64,000 nucleotides of DNA from Haloarcula litorea (GCF_029338195.1 NZ_CP119779.1:1488001-1552000), one strand, 5' to 3'. Counted from the stretch's first letter, positions 18,788-28,419 are shown. The notes: a model not told the origin generated them from the sequence alone. Numbers and translations are program-made.

Positions 18788-18826
18788 GCGAGTCGATACC
18801 ACGCCGCCGGACTTGTAAACACGCCA

Positions 18827-19888
18827 TCAGCTATCAGGGTCGCCGAAGCCGACGCCGATCCCGCGGGGGTCGGTCGGGGGCGCGAGCGGACTCGCCGGCA
18901 GGTCGCCCGAGAGGCCGGGGTCGTTGTACCCGCCGGGGGCCACGTCGTTCGGGGCGTCGGGGTAGCACAGCGACGCCAGCGCCTGGACGTGGTCGCGGCC
19001 GACGCCGAGTTCGAACTGGCCGCCGCCGTACAGCCGGATGCCCTCGCGCTCGCAGTGGGCGATCGTGTCGAGGACGGACTCGACGGTGCCACACCGCGAG
19101 GGTTTCATGTTGAGCCAGTCGGGCTCGAACGGCAGCGCCTCGATGCTCTCGACGCCCGTGATCGGCACGTCCCAGGTCACCCGCTCCTCGCGCCCCTCGA
19201 AGACGGGCCGGGTCTCGTCGGTCAGGCCGGGGTCCTCGACCAGCGCGTCGGGGAGGGCGTCGACCACCCGGCGGTAGAAGTCGGCGTCGACGGTCACCTC
19301 GACGCCCTCCGTGTCGTAGAGCCCCTTCAGGTCGAGCACGCGGACGTCGTAGTCGGCCAGTTCGCTCAGCAGATCGTCGTCCCACTCGGGCGTGGGGTCG
19401 AGCTTGAACGCGAGGTCGCCGTGGACCGCCAGCAGGTCGTCCAGCCGGTCGGTGGTCGGGGGCTCGTTCTCGCCGCCCAGGCGGGTCGAGACGACGAACT
19501 CGACGGGGTCGTAGTCGCGGTCCAGCGCCGCCCCGAGGCTGGTGTCGGCCTGCTTCAGCGCCAGGTCGAGCGCGGCGCTCTCGAAGGCCCAGCGCCGGTA
19601 GTGGTGGAAGCGGTCCTCGTCGGGCGGCTCCGGCCACAGGTCGGCGTCGTCGAGCGCCGCCGAGAACGAGTCGACGGTGTACTCGCCCGCGAGGTCGACG
19701 CTGTGGTCGGCCAGCGCCTCGTGGGCCTCGTTGGTGTAGGTCACGTCCTCGCCCCGGCCCGTCTCCCCCGCACCCGAGAGCTCGACGGTGGTCGTCGCGC
19801 GGTCGAACCCGCTTGAGGTCGCCCGCTCGCGGGTCTCGAAGGTGCAGTCCTCGACGGTCAGCGACAGGTCCGCCACGCGGTCGTACAT
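18827..19888 (-). CDS. Enolase-superfamily enzyme (mandelate racemase/OSBS-like)
   Basis: A 353-residue protein. The N-terminal alpha/beta capping domain is followed by a barrel with candidate metal and base residues: Lys in LAFKLDPT, Asp in VLDLKGLYD, Glu in LVEDPGL, an Asp in TWDVPITG, and Lys in LNMKPSRCG. This order matches the enolase superfamily (racemases, o-succinylbenzoate synthases, sugar-acid dehydratases). No menaquinone or sugar genes are adjacent, so the substrate is unknown. ATG 19888 is chosen, since earlier in-frame sequence is basic and unlike coding sequence. The start is 82 bases from the divergent rpl40e start. Confidence 0.75.
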   Translation of the reverse strand: MYDRVADLSLTVEDCTFETRERATSSGFDRATTTVELSGAGETGRGEDVTYTNEAHEALADHSVDLAGEYTVDSFSAALDDADLWPEPPDEDRFHHYRRWAFESAALDLALKQADTSLGAALDRDYDPVEFVVSTRLGGENEPPTTDRLDDLLAVHGDLAFKLDPTPEWDDDLLSELADYDVRVLDLKGLYDTEGVEVTVDADFYRRVVDALPDALVEDPGLTDETRPVFEGREERVTWDVPITGVESIEALPFEPDWLNMKPSRCGTVESVLDTIAHCEREGIRLYGGGQFELGVGRDHVQALASLCYPDAPNDVAPGGYNDPGLSGDLPASPLAPPTDPRGIGVGFGDPDS

Positions 19889-19937
19889 ACCCCGACGGAG
19901 GTGCCCCCGCCCCAAAACCGGCCCGGTCGGAAACTGA

Positions 19938-20120
<183 letters not shown>

Positions 20121-20165
20121 GGCGGCCCCGCTCGACTTCTCCGCACTCCCGCCCCGCCAGCGGCG

Positions 20166-20777
20166 CTACTCGTCGGGGTACTTCGGCTCGCGGCGCTCGG
20201 CCCGCTCCAGCGCCCGCTCGACGACCGCGCGCACGTCGCCGTGGAAGACGCCGCCGTGGCCGGCGTACATGTGCTCGACGCCGTCGGGCAGCCGGTCCAG
20301 CAGGTCCCGGATGCTCTCGATGAGCCGCTCGCGGGACTGGCCCGGGTAGTCGGTCCGGCCGAACGAGCCGTCGTCGAACGCGCCGTCGTCGTGGACGACC
20401 ACGTCCCCGGAGAACAGCGACGCCTCCGAGACCAGCGAGACGTGGTCGTCGGCGTGGCCCGGCGTGTACGCCACCTCGCAGGCCTCCTCGCCGACGACGA
20501 TCTCGTCGCCGTCCCGGAGGGCGGTGTCCCGGCGCGCGTGGTCGCCGTAGGCGTACAGGTCGGCGTCGAACGCGTCCAGCACGGCGTCGAGCTGCTCGAC
20601 GTGGTCCCCGTGCTGGTGGGTCAGGACGACGCGGTCCAGCGCGTCGGTGTGCTCGCGGATCGCCTCGACGACGCCGTCCATCGCGCCCGCGTCGACGAGC
20701 GTCGGGGCCTCGCCGAGCGCGAGGTAGGCGTTGCAGGTGAACGTCTCGGCGTCGGCGGTGACGTTGTGGACCTCCAT
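20166..20777 (-). CDS. MBL-fold metallo-hydrolase (glyoxalase II-like)
   Basis: A 203-residue compact metallo-hydrolase. Motifs are LTHQHGDHVEQL (HxHxDH metal site), YTPGHADDHVSL, and FSGDVVVHDDGAFDDGSFGRTDYPG, followed by MYAGHGG. This is the usual arrangement of hydroxyacylglutathione-hydrolase-like enzymes. The substrate is unknown. The start is ATG 20777; the open frame continues far upstream but only through GC-rich antisense sequence of the lipoprotein gene. It is divergent from the lipoprotein gene with 84 bases between. Confidence 0.88.
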   Translation of the reverse strand: MEVHNVTADAETFTCNAYLALGEAPTLVDAGAMDGVVEAIREHTDALDRVVLTHQHGDHVEQLDAVLDAFDADLYAYGDHARRDTALRDGDEIVVGEEACEVAYTPGHADDHVSLVSEASLFSGDVVVHDDGAFDDGSFGRTDYPGQSRERLIESIRDLLDRLPDGVEHMYAGHGGVFHGDVRAVVERALERAERREPKYPDE

Positions 20778-20861
20778 AGCCGGGGTGTGGGGCGCGACGG
20801 GTTTGAGTGTACGGCCCGTAGCGACAGAAGACACTTGTCGCGGCCCGCAGGAGCCTCGGCC

Positions 20862-21770
20862 GTGCAACGCCCGCCCGCTCCCGCCGCCTCCTCGCCGCCG
20901 GTGCGCCCCTCCCGCCGCGCCCTCCTCGGCACGGTCGCCGCCCTCGCCAGCGCCGCCCTCGCCGGCTGTGGCGGGGGCGGGAAGCGGACGGAGCTCGTGC
21001 TCAGGCGCGCGGACGAGGCGGACGAACTCGTCGCCGCGCCGGCGCGTCGCCTGCGCGAGGACCAGGTCGCGCTCGTCCGGACGGCGGCGTCCGACGACGG
21101 CGCGGCGACCGCCTACGGCTACGAGCCGTTCGCCGGGACGGCGTTCGTCCGCGTCGACGGCACGTACTACCGGGTCCGGACCGAGACCGCCGGCACCGCG
21201 ACCGTGGCGAAGCCGGTCCTGTCGGTCGAGCCGAACCCCGACGCCGCCGACGCCGTCCCGCTGGACCGCTACGGCGGCCACGTCGCCGAACTGGTCGCTC
21301 CGCTGACCGAGCGGGACCAGACCCGGGTCCTCCACCCGACGCCCAGCGGCGGGGCGGCGCTCCTGCCGGAGCCGCGGTACGGCAACGTCACGTGGGAGAA
21401 CGGGACCTACCGCCTCAGGGTCGAACAGCGACGGGTCGAGCAGCGGGTCCACCGGGTCCGGGCGACCGCCGCGGGCGACGACCGCGAGGCGTTCCTGGCC
21501 CACCTCCGCGAGGCGGTCGTCACGGACCACCTCTCGCCGGCGGCGTTCGATCCGGAGGCACGCGAGATCCTCCGGACGGCGATCGACGACGCGTACAGCG
21601 AGGAGCGGGCTCACGACGAGTCGTTCAGCGAGCCCTTTCGGACCGTACTCGAGGCCGTCCGGGACAGCGGAGTGGCGGTCGGCGGGAGGAGCGACCCGGC
21701 GACGTACCTGGTCGTCTACGACGGGCTGCTCTACCGGGCCGAACTGTCCGCCTCGGTCTCGGAGTTCTGA
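20862..21770 (+). CDS. Tat-exported lipoprotein of unknown function
   Basis: A 302-residue predicted cell-surface lipoprotein. A twin-arginine signal ([14 protein letters not shown]) leads to a lipobox ALAGC with Cys36, followed by glycines. This is the normal haloarchaeal route for folded lipid-anchored proteins. The mature part alternates beta strands ([24 protein letters not shown]) and helices; no known domain is recognised. GTG 20862 is chosen, with GGAG about ten bases upstream. It may be co-transcribed with the ThuA-like gene 52 bases downstream. Confidence 0.75.
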   Translation: MQRPPAPAASSPPVRPSRRALLGTVAALASAALAGCGGGGKRTELVLRRADEADELVAAPARRLREDQVALVRTAASDDGAATAYGYEPFAGTAFVRVDGTYYRVRTETAGTATVAKPVLSVEPNPDAADAVPLDRYGGHVAELVAPLTERDQTRVLHPTPSGGAALLPEPRYGNVTWENGTYRLRVEQRRVEQRVHRVRATAAGDDREAFLAHLREAVVTDHLSPAAFDPEAREILRTAIDDAYSEERAHDESFSEPFRTVLEAVRDSGVAVGGRSDPATYLVVYDGLLYRAELSASVSEF

Positions 21771-21822
21771 CGCCCCCACTCGCAACCGCGGCCCCTATGT
21801 GTCGGGCCGCGAATCACGACCC

Positions 21823-22542
21823 ATGGTCTCAGTCACCGTCTGGAACGAGTACGTCCACGAGCGGGAGGACGACGCCGTCGCCGAGGTCTACCCCGACGGC
21901 ATCCACGCCACCATCGCCGACGCGCTGGCCGAACGGGGCCACGAGACGCGGACGGCGACCCTCCAGGAACCGGAGCACGGCCTCACGGAGTCGGTGCTGG
22001 ACGACACCGAGGTCTTGACCTGGTGGGGCCACGCCGCCCACGACGAGGTCCGCGACGACGTGGTCGAGCGGGTCGCCGAGCGGGTCCAGGACGGGATGGG
22101 GCTGCTCGTCCTCCACTCGGCACACGCCTCGAAGCCGTTCAAGCGGCTGCTCGGGACGCCCTGTGACCTCACCTGGCGGGAGGTCGGCGAGCGCGAGCGG
22201 CTGTGGGTCGTCGACCCCGGCCACCCCATCACCGACGGGCTGGACGACTCCCTGACCGTCGAGGAGGCCGAGATGTACGGCGAACCGTTCGGCGTCCCCG
22301 AACCCGACCGGCTGGTGTTCACGTCGTGGTTCGAGGGCGGCGAGGTGTTCCGATCGGGGTGTTGCTACCGCCGAGGCCGCGGCCGGCTCTTCTACTTCCG
22401 GCCGGGCCACGAGACCTACCCCATCTACCACCGCGACGACGTCCAGCGCGTGCTGGACAACGCCGTCCGGTGGGCGCGCCCCCGCGAGGGAGCCGACGCC
22501 CACGCCGGCAACCGCAACGTCGAGCCCCGCGAGTCGCTCTAG
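21823..22542 (+). CDS. ThuA-like family protein
   Basis: A 239-residue protein of the ThuA/class I glutamine-amidotransferase-like fold. Recognisable stretches are [12 protein letters not shown] at the start, [41 protein letters not shown], and the end [17 protein letters not shown]. ThuA was first linked to trehalose use, and relatives act on disaccharides, but the reaction is not certain. ATG 21823 is used. No sugar-uptake genes are adjacent. Confidence 0.85.
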   Translation: MVSVTVWNEYVHEREDDAVAEVYPDGIHATIADALAERGHETRTATLQEPEHGLTESVLDDTEVLTWWGHAAHDEVRDDVVERVAERVQDGMGLLVLHSAHASKPFKRLLGTPCDLTWREVGERERLWVVDPGHPITDGLDDSLTVEEAEMYGEPFGVPEPDRLVFTSWFEGGEVFRSGCCYRRGRGRLFYFRPGHETYPIYHRDDVQRVLDNAVRWARPREGADAHAGNRNVEPRESL

Positions 22543-22643
22543 GCGGAGCCTACGACGGTTGTCGTGGTATCACGTCCCAAGAATCAAATCCTGTAATCCG
22601 CCGAGCCATTTTTCAACCCGAATTGCATAGTTGTACACGTACT

Positions 22644-22829
22644 ATGGGGTTCGGGAGCTACGACGAGTCAGAACAAGAGAACCAGGAGTACGACACGGAC
22701 TTCGAAGACGAGGACGGGCACGACGCGGAGGACAACGCCCACGAGGGCGACGTGGAGTACGAGTTCACCGCGTCGAACGACGAACTTCTGGACACGCTCA
22801 AAGACATCAAAGACCAGTCGAACACGTGA
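22644..22829 (+). CDS. DUF5786 family acidic protein
   Basis: A 61-residue, extremely acidic protein with Asp/Glu runs and a C-terminal helix (SNDELLDTLKDIKDQ). The opening GFGSYDESEQENQ matches the haloarchaea-specific DUF5786 family as I remember it. The function is unknown. The upstream gap is AT-richer than its surroundings and includes GCATAGTTGTACA before ATG 22644, consistent with its own promoter. Confidence 0.85.
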   Translation: MGFGSYDESEQENQEYDTDFEDEDGHDAEDNAHEGDVEYEFTASNDELLDTLKDIKDQSNT

Positions 22830-22908
22830 GCCCGGCTGCCGTCCCCGTGTCCCGGGACGACCGCACGCAGCCGTGCGGTCGGGTCGGGCCGGACCCGCGG
22901 CAGCTCGT

Positions 22909-23460
22909 ATGAAAGCCGGGGCGCGGGCCCTCGGCGTGGCCGAGTCGTATCGGGACGAGACCAGCCGGCTCGCGGGGACGGTCGTCCGCGCGAGCAGAGT
23001 CGTCGACGGCTTCGTCTTCGGCCGGTGTACGGTCGGCGGGACCGACGCGACCGACGCCGTCTGTGAGATGGTCGCGCGGCTCGACCGCGAGGACGTGCGC
23101 TGGCTGTTGCTTGCCGGAATCGCCCCCGCGTGGTTCAACGTCCTGGACCTCCGGCGCATCCACGACCGGACGGGGCTGCCGACCCTCTCGGTGAGCTTCG
23201 AGGCCTCGCCGGGGCTGGGCCCGGCCATCCGCGAGGCGTTCGACGACCCCGCGACCGTCCGGGACCGGCTCGACACCTACCGCGCCCAGCCCGACCGCCG
23301 CCCGGTGTCGGTCGGCGACGACACGCTCTACGTGCGCGCGGTCGGCGTCGACGACGATCGGGCCGCCGAAGTCGTTCGCGCGTTCACGCCGGAGGGCGGC
23401 CGGCCGGAGCCGCTCCGCGTGGCCCGGCTCGCGGCCCGCGGCCTGCTCGACGCCGACTGA
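22909..23460 (+). CDS. DUF99 family protein
   Basis: A 183-residue protein of the archaeal DUF99 family. The opening KAGARALGVAESY, the strand RWLLLAGIAPAWFNVLDL, and LSVSFEASPGL are family-like. DUF99 proteins have been linked to an endonuclease V-like fold, but no activity is established here and I see no clear catalytic cluster. The gene lies between DUF5786 and the uracil-DNA glycosylase on the same strand, with 79 and 63 bases between, so a small nucleic-acid maintenance group is possible. Confidence 0.8.
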   Translation: MKAGARALGVAESYRDETSRLAGTVVRASRVVDGFVFGRCTVGGTDATDAVCEMVARLDREDVRWLLLAGIAPAWFNVLDLRRIHDRTGLPTLSVSFEASPGLGPAIREAFDDPATVRDRLDTYRAQPDRRPVSVGDDTLYVRAVGVDDDRAAEVVRAFTPEGGRPEPLRVARLAARGLLDAD

Positions 23461-23523
23461 TCGGCCGCCGTCCCGCGGCCCGCGACCGACGGGGTTGATA
23501 CGGCCGGCCGCCCACCGTCGGGT

Positions 23524-24111
23524 ATGGGACAGATGGACGGGCTCGACGTGGTCGCCTGCGAGCGCTGCGAGGAACTCTGTGACTCGCGCTCGCGCATCGT
23601 CAACGGCGTCGGTCCCGCCGACGCGGACCTCCTGTTCGTCGGCGAGGCCCCGGGTGCCAACGAGGACGAGCAGGGCGAACCGTTCGTCGGCCGCAGCGGC
23701 GACGTACTGGACGAGACGCTCCGCGAAGCCGGGCTGGACCGCGGGGACGTGCGCATCACCAACTGCGTGCGCTGCCGGCCGCCGGACAACCGCGATCCGC
23801 GCGAGGCGGAACTGGCGAACTGCCGGGAGTACCTGGAGACGGAGGTCGACCGCGTCGACCCCGAACTCGTCGTCACGCTGGGGAAGGTGCCCGCCGAGCA
23901 CCTGCTGGAGCGGGACGTGGCCGTCACCGGCGCGGCCGGCGACGTGTTCGACGCGACGCTCGCGGGCGAACCCCGCCGGGTGATGGTCTGTGTCCACCCG
24001 GCGGCGACGCTGTACGACCCCAGTCAGCAGGAGACGTTCGAGGCGACCCTGCGGGCGGCCGCGGAGTTCACCGACGACGAGAGCGGCCAGCGGCGGCTCG
24101 GCGACTTCTGA
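23524..24111 (+). CDS. Family 4 uracil-DNA glycosylase
   Basis: A 195-residue Fe-S DNA repair enzyme that removes uracil from DNA. Motif 1 is GEAPGANEDEQGEPFVGR (residues 40-57), and motif 2 is HPAATLY near residue 153. Cysteines 12, 15, 84 and 100 have the spacing of the 4Fe-4S ligands in characterised family 4 enzymes. TNCVRC precedes RPPDNRDP, also typical. The start is ATG 23524. It is followed after 41 bases by the RidA gene. Confidence 0.93.
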   Translation: MGQMDGLDVVACERCEELCDSRSRIVNGVGPADADLLFVGEAPGANEDEQGEPFVGRSGDVLDETLREAGLDRGDVRITNCVRCRPPDNRDPREAELANCREYLETEVDRVDPELVVTLGKVPAEHLLERDVAVTGAAGDVFDATLAGEPRRVMVCVHPAATLYDPSQQETFEATLRAAAEFTDDESGQRRLGDF

Positions 24112-24152
24112 GCACCGCCACGGCCAAGACGGTGGCTACCCCACCGACACCT

Positions 24153-24590
24153 ATGCGGAAACTCCACCTCGGCCCCGGGCTGGGCGAACTCGACGACGGG
24201 ACGGACCCGGCGATGTCCGTCGGCGTCGCGACCGAGCGGGCGACCGGCACCGACCTCCGGCTGTCGGGGCTCGTCCACCCGGACGGGACGCCGGTCGAGC
24301 AGGCCCGGCACGTCTTCGAGACCGTCGCGGACGTGGTCGTGAACGACCTGGGCGGGGCGACGGGCGACGTGACGATGCTGCGGTTCTACGTGCGAAGCGA
24401 CCGGCTCACCGACGCCCTCAGACGGGAGCTGCACGCGGTCCGTCGGGAGTTCTTCGACGCGCCCGAGTTCCCGGCCGCGACGATGGTGGGCGTCGACGAG
24501 CTGGTCCACGACGACGCGGCCGTCGAGATCGAGGCGGCGGCGTTCGTCCCGGACGGGGAGTGGACCGTCGAGACGGTCCGGCCCGACTAG
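24153..24590 (+). CDS. RidA/YjgF family protein
   Basis: A 145-residue Rid-like protein. Typical are the N-terminal strand RLSGLVHPDGTPVEQARHVFE, the helix FETVADVVVNDLGGA, MLRFYVRSDR, and the late FPAATMVGVDELVHDDAAVEIEA block. RidA members deaminate reactive enamine/imine intermediates made by threonine dehydratase; ilvA lies 6 kb away, so a physical link is weak. The conserved Arg before the late Glu is replaced by an AAT context, so activity is uncertain. ATG 24153 is preferred. Its stop overlaps the convergent phnE stop by four bases. Confidence 0.75.
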   Translation: MRKLHLGPGLGELDDGTDPAMSVGVATERATGTDLRLSGLVHPDGTPVEQARHVFETVADVVVNDLGGATGDVTMLRFYVRSDRLTDALRRELHAVRREFFDAPEFPAATMVGVDELVHDDAAVEIEAAAFVPDGEWTVETVRPD

Positions 24591-25576
24591 GCGTCCTTCG
24601 AGCGGCCGACCCACTTGTCGGCGTTCAGCAGGTCCTTCAGGCCCTCGACGAAGCCCTTGCTCTCGTGTTCGCTGGGGCGCAGGCGCGCCCGGATGCGCGA
24701 GGAGAGCAGCTCGATGGAGAGGACGACGATGAACACCATCACGATCCCGGCGGCGGTGTTCTGGAACTGCAGGAGGTCCTGCTGGTTCCGGATGTAGAGG
24801 CCGAGGCCGCCGGCACCGACGACGCCCAGCGAGATGGCGATGCGGGTGTTGATCTCCAGGATGTACAGCGTCCACGCGATGAACGACCGGGAGACCTGGC
24901 TCAACATCCCGAAGCCGACGGTCTGGGTCCGGGAGGCACCCGTCGAGCGGATGGCCTCGATCGGCCCCTCGTCGACCTCCTCCAGCTCGTCGGTGAAGAG
25001 GCGACCGAGGTTCCCGATCGTGTCGGTGGCGATGGCCAGCACGGCCGTCGCCTGGCTCGGCGGGCCGAAGGGGATGAACAGGAAGATCCAGACGATGGCG
25101 GGGATGGCGCGGATGGCGCTCATCGTCCCGCGGAAGATGAAGTTGAACGGGAACGGCGTCACCTGCTCGCTGCCCAGCACGCCGAAGACGAGCGCCGGCA
25201 GGAAGCCCAGCACGGTCCCGAGGAAGCCGAGCAACAGCGTGACGATGCTCGCCTTCACGAGCGTCAGCCGCGGGGAGGCCAGCGTCTCGGCGAGGCGCGA
25301 GGGCACGAGGCTCGCCGGGATCGCCTGCAGGCCGGTGATGCCCTGGTTCTTCGTGTAGACGGTCATCGCGCCGAAGTTCGGCGGGAAGAACGCGCCGATG
25401 AAATCGACGAAGCCGGGGATACCGGCGCGGATCTCGCCGAGGTCGAAGCCGATGAACCCGAGGCCGAAGACCGTCGTGGCGACGATGCCGAGGATCAGCA
25501 GGACCGCCGCCACCTGCCTGATGACCCGCGTGCGACGGAGGTTGTTGAGCTGTGCGGAGACCGCGTCGTCGCTCAC
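24587..25576 (-). CDS. phnE: Phosphonate-type ABC transporter permease PhnE
   Basis: A 329-residue permease of the PhnE family with five to six hydrophobic helices. The ABC-contact loop EEVDEGPIEAIRSTGASRTQTVGFGM is present, as is the family segment FRGTMSAIRAIPAIVWIFLFIPFGP. It passes phosphonate, phosphite or a related oxyanion across the membrane. The start is GTG 25576, overlapping the phnC stop as GTGA, which implies translational coupling in a phnD-phnC-phnE operon. Only one permease gene is present; a homodimer is expected. Confidence 0.88.
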   Translation of the reverse strand: MSDDAVSAQLNNLRRTRVIRQVAAVLLILGIVATTVFGLGFIGFDLGEIRAGIPGFVDFIGAFFPPNFGAMTVYTKNQGITGLQAIPASLVPSRLAETLASPRLTLVKASIVTLLLGFLGTVLGFLPALVFGVLGSEQVTPFPFNFIFRGTMSAIRAIPAIVWIFLFIPFGPPSQATAVLAIATDTIGNLGRLFTDELEEVDEGPIEAIRSTGASRTQTVGFGMLSQVSRSFIAWTLYILEINTRIAISLGVVGAGGLGLYIRNQQDLLQFQNTAAGIVMVFIVVLSIELLSSRIRARLRPSEHESKGFVEGLKDLLNADKWVGRSKDA

Positions 25577-26388
25577 GCGGACTCACCTCCGTCGGCCGAC
25601 GCCGGCGGGGTGTCGCCCAGCTGCTCGCCGTCCTCGACGCCGATACTGGTCTGCGTGTCGCCGTCGCCACCCTCGCCGTAGTAGATGCGGTCGACGACGT
25701 CCATCGTCAGGTCCTCGCGGTCGCCCTCGAAGACGACCTCGCCGTCCCGGACGCCGATGAAGCGGTCGCCGAACTCGCGGGCGATGTTGACCTGGTGGAG
25801 GCTCGTGATGGCGGTCAGGTCGCGCTCGTCGGCGGCCTGCTTCATGTAGTCCATCACGTCGCGGGCGGCCTTCGGGTCGAGGCTGGCGACGGGTTCGTCG
25901 GCCAGCAGCAGACTCGGCTGCTGGACCAGCGCGCGGGCGATGCCGACGCGCTGTTTCTGACCGCCGCTCATCGAGCCGGCGCGCTGGCCGGCCTCCTCCA
26001 GGAGACCGACGGTGTCCAGCGCCTCCAGGGCGGTTCGCTTGTCCGACTCCCCGTGCCAGGTGAGGACGCTCCGGAGCAGGCCGTTGCGAGCGAGCGCGCC
26101 GGTCAGCGCGTTCTGGAATGCGCTGCGGCTCTCGATGAGGTAGTGTTCCTGGAACACCATCCCGACGTCGTCGCGAGCGCCCGTCGCGGACTGGCCCTCG
26201 ATGGTGACTGCCCCCTCCGTCGGGTTGGTGAGCCCGTTCAGGACACGGAGGAACGTCGACTTCCCCGCCCCGGAGGGACCGAGCAACACGACGAACTCAC
26301 CGGCCTCGATGTCGATGTCGATGTCGTCGAGGGCGACGGTGTCCTCCCCGTACACCTTGGTCACGCTGTCGAAACTAACTGCGGGCAT
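25573..26388 (-). CDS. phnC: Phosphonate-type ABC transporter ATP-binding protein PhnC
   Basis: A 271-residue ABC ATPase. Walker A is GPSGAGKS at residues 37-44, the Q-loop is VFQEHYLIE, the signature MSGGQKQRVGIARAL, and Walker B LLLADEPVASLD, followed by the H-loop SLHQV. The pattern HYLIESRSAFQNALTGAL is typical of PhnC. A short acidic tail after residue 250 has Gly, Asp and Ser. It powers uptake together with PhnD and PhnE and lies between them on the same strand. Confidence 0.92.
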   Translation of the reverse strand: MPAVSFDSVTKVYGEDTVALDDIDIDIEAGEFVVLLGPSGAGKSTFLRVLNGLTNPTEGAVTIEGQSATGARDDVGMVFQEHYLIESRSAFQNALTGALARNGLLRSVLTWHGESDKRTALEALDTVGLLEEAGQRAGSMSGGQKQRVGIARALVQQPSLLLADEPVASLDPKAARDVMDYMKQAADERDLTAITSLHQVNIAREFGDRFIGVRDGEVVFEGDREDLTMDVVDRIYYGEGGDGDTQTSIGVEDGEQLGDTPPASADGGESA

Positions 26389-26427
26389 ATGTGTGGTGAG
26401 AAAATCCTTGGTGATAAACCAGGTGGG

Positions 26428-27483
26428 TTACTGCTCGAAGAAGTCCGCACCGACGCCGAGGGTCTCGGCCTTGTCGATGACGTCCTGGTAGGTGTCGACG
26501 TCCGCCTCGCGGACGGCGCTGAACCAGAGATCGTCGTCGGTCCCGTCCTCGCCGTCGGCACCCTGGTAGACGCGGTCCGGGGCCTCGAGGAAGGCCGTCT
26601 GGATGGCGTCCTGTGCGTCGTCGTCGAGCGCGCTACTGACGACGATGGGGGCCCGCGGCAGCCCGGTGTCCTCGTGGAGCGTCGTCGCGACCTCCTGCCA
26701 CTTCTCGGGGGTCGGGCCGGTCTTGGTGTCGCGGACGAACCCGCCCATCGCGGCGGCGTCGACCTGCCCCTGCTTCAGCAGGGTGTACGACTGGACGTGA
26801 CCCCCGGCGAAGGTGGGCGTGAAGTTGGCCTGCGACCCGTTGCCCTCCGGGAGGTTGCCGACGTCGATGCCGGCCTCTTTCATCGTCGCCGTCGGGTAGA
26901 GGAAGCCGCTGGTCGAGAGCGGGTCGCTGAACGCGACGTTCTTGCCCTCGAGGTCCTCGACGCTGCCGATGTCGCTGCCGTTGCGGACGGCGATGAGGCT
27001 CTTGTAGGTCCAGGTGCCGTACCCCTTCCGCTGGAGGATGACCTCGGAGTTGCCGGTCTGGTGGCCGACCGCGGCGGCGAACGGGCCGGTCTCGGCGATG
27101 TCGGCGGTGCCCTGGCCGAGCGCCTGGATGACGGCGCTGTAGTTGCTCCCGATGTTCATCTTCGCGTCCAGCGCCTCGGGCACGTCGTAGTTCTCCGTGA
27201 CGTAGCGCTCCAGGTAGTCCCGGAGCGGCGCGTACTGGACGTAGAGGTTCGACTGCGGGACGCTCGGCGAGAGGTTGAAGTTCAGTTCCTCGTTCCCGCC
27301 GAAGGTCACTTCGGGCCCCGACGGCGTCGAGGTCGCGGTGTCTTCGCTCTCGGAACCCCCGTCCGAATCGCTCTCGGTCGAACCGCCGTCGCCGCCCGAA
27401 CCCCCGTCACCGGAACAGCCAGCCAGTAGTCCAGCGGTACCGAGCGCGCCCACGCCTTTGATAAAGCTTCTCCGCTTACGCAT
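26428..27483 (-). CDS. phnD: Phosphate/phosphonate-binding lipoprotein PhnD-like
   Basis: A 351-residue substrate-binding protein. A Tat-type signal (RKRRSFIKGVGALGTAGLLAG) leads to lipobox Cys23. A linker of Gly, Ser, Asp and Glu follows (residues 24-55). The mature domain has PhnD features: SNLYVQYAPLRDYLE, SNYSAVIQAL, KSLIAVRNGSDIG, KNVAFSDPLSTSGFLYP, HVQSYTLLKQGQVDAAAMGGFV. It captures phosphonate, phosphite or phosphate-like ligands outside the membrane. It heads the operon. AT-rich boxes (GAAATATAC at 27549-27557, CTATATAG at 27567-27574) in the upstream gap could be promoters; a Pho-type control is possible but not shown. Confidence 0.88.
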   Translation of the reverse strand: MRKRRSFIKGVGALGTAGLLAGCSGDGGSGGDGGSTESDSDGGSESEDTATSTPSGPEVTFGGNEELNFNLSPSVPQSNLYVQYAPLRDYLERYVTENYDVPEALDAKMNIGSNYSAVIQALGQGTADIAETGPFAAAVGHQTGNSEVILQRKGYGTWTYKSLIAVRNGSDIGSVEDLEGKNVAFSDPLSTSGFLYPTATMKEAGIDVGNLPEGNGSQANFTPTFAGGHVQSYTLLKQGQVDAAAMGGFVRDTKTGPTPEKWQEVATTLHEDTGLPRAPIVVSSALDDDAQDAIQTAFLEAPDRVYQGADGEDGTDDDLWFSAVREADVDTYQDVIDKAETLGVGADFFEQ

Positions 27484-27758
27484 ATGCACGCGTTCAGAGT
27501 TGAGTGAGTAAAGCGTTCCTATGTCTTTTGTATCGTGGTATGAACCGGTATATTTCTTCCGCACGTCTATATAGCGAACACTCCGGGGGGAGTGACCGCC
27601 TGTGACGGGCCGGTCACAGGGGGTGCGTCCACCGGGCGATCACGAGCCGTCGTCCCCGAGGCCGCGTCGCGGCGAGTCGCTCGACGCCGCCGTCGGCCGG
27701 TGACGCGGGTGTTGCACGAAGGGGAAGCCACTTGACGGCCCTGCGCGTACGTCCGGGT

Positions 27759-28409
27759 ATGAACGTGAGACAGACGACCGCCGACGTGGTGGTCGTCGAC
27801 TACGGGCTGGGGAACCTCCGGAGCGTCACGCGCGGCCTCGAACGCGCGGGCGCGGACGTGACCCTCTCCGAGGACCCCGCCGAGTTCGACGCCGCCGACG
27901 GCATCGTCCTCCCCGGCGTCGGTGCCTTCTCCGAGGGGATGGACAACGCCGGGCCGTTCCGGGACGCGCTGGTCGAGCAGGCGGAGTCGGGGACGCCCCT
28001 CTTCGGCATCTGTCTCGGGATGCAGATGCTCCTGACCACCAGCGAGGAGGCCGACCACGCCGGCCAGGGCGACGCCGAGGGCCTGGACCTGATCCCGGGG
28101 GAGAACGTCCGGTTCAGCCGCGACCAGACCGTCCCGCACATGGGCTGGAACGAACTCGACGTCCGGCGCGAGCACCCGCTCGTCGAGGGCGTCGACGGCC
28201 AGTACGCCTACTTCGTCCACTCCTACTACGCCGTCCCCGACGAGGAGGACGCCGTCGTCGCGACCACCGACTACGGGACCGACTTCGCCTCCATCGTGGC
28301 CGACGAGACCGGCACCGTCTTCGGCACGCAGTTCCACCCCGAGAAGTCCGGGGAGACGGGGCTGCGCATCCTCCGGAACTACGTCGACTACTGCGTCGAG
28401 CAGCGGTAG
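27759..28409 (+). CDS. hisH: Imidazole glycerol phosphate synthase subunit HisH
   Basis: A 216-residue glutamine amidotransferase that supplies ammonia to HisF in histidine synthesis. The opening strand is DVVVVDYGLGNLRSV, the nucleophile Cys85 is in GICLGMQ, and the catalytic His/Glu pair is in TQFHPEKSG. LPGVGAFSEGM forms the oxyanion region. ATG 27759 is chosen over an in-frame start nine codons upstream. HisF and other his genes are not in this window, so the pathway is scattered. A 34-bp tandem repeat begins ten bases after the stop. Confidence 0.94.
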   Translation: MNVRQTTADVVVVDYGLGNLRSVTRGLERAGADVTLSEDPAEFDAADGIVLPGVGAFSEGMDNAGPFRDALVEQAESGTPLFGICLGMQMLLTTSEEADHAGQGDAEGLDLIPGENVRFSRDQTVPHMGWNELDVRREHPLVEGVDGQYAYFVHSYYAVPDEEDAVVATTDYGTDFASIVADETGTVFGTQFHPEKSGETGLRILRNYVDYCVEQR

Positions 28410-28419
28410 ATAGGGGTCG

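Noticed and set aside
24150-24590. RidA acting with the nearby ilvA as one metabolic unit
   Set aside because: The genes are 6 kb apart with other operons between, and the RidA catalytic Arg region is not clear; no sequence evidence joins them.
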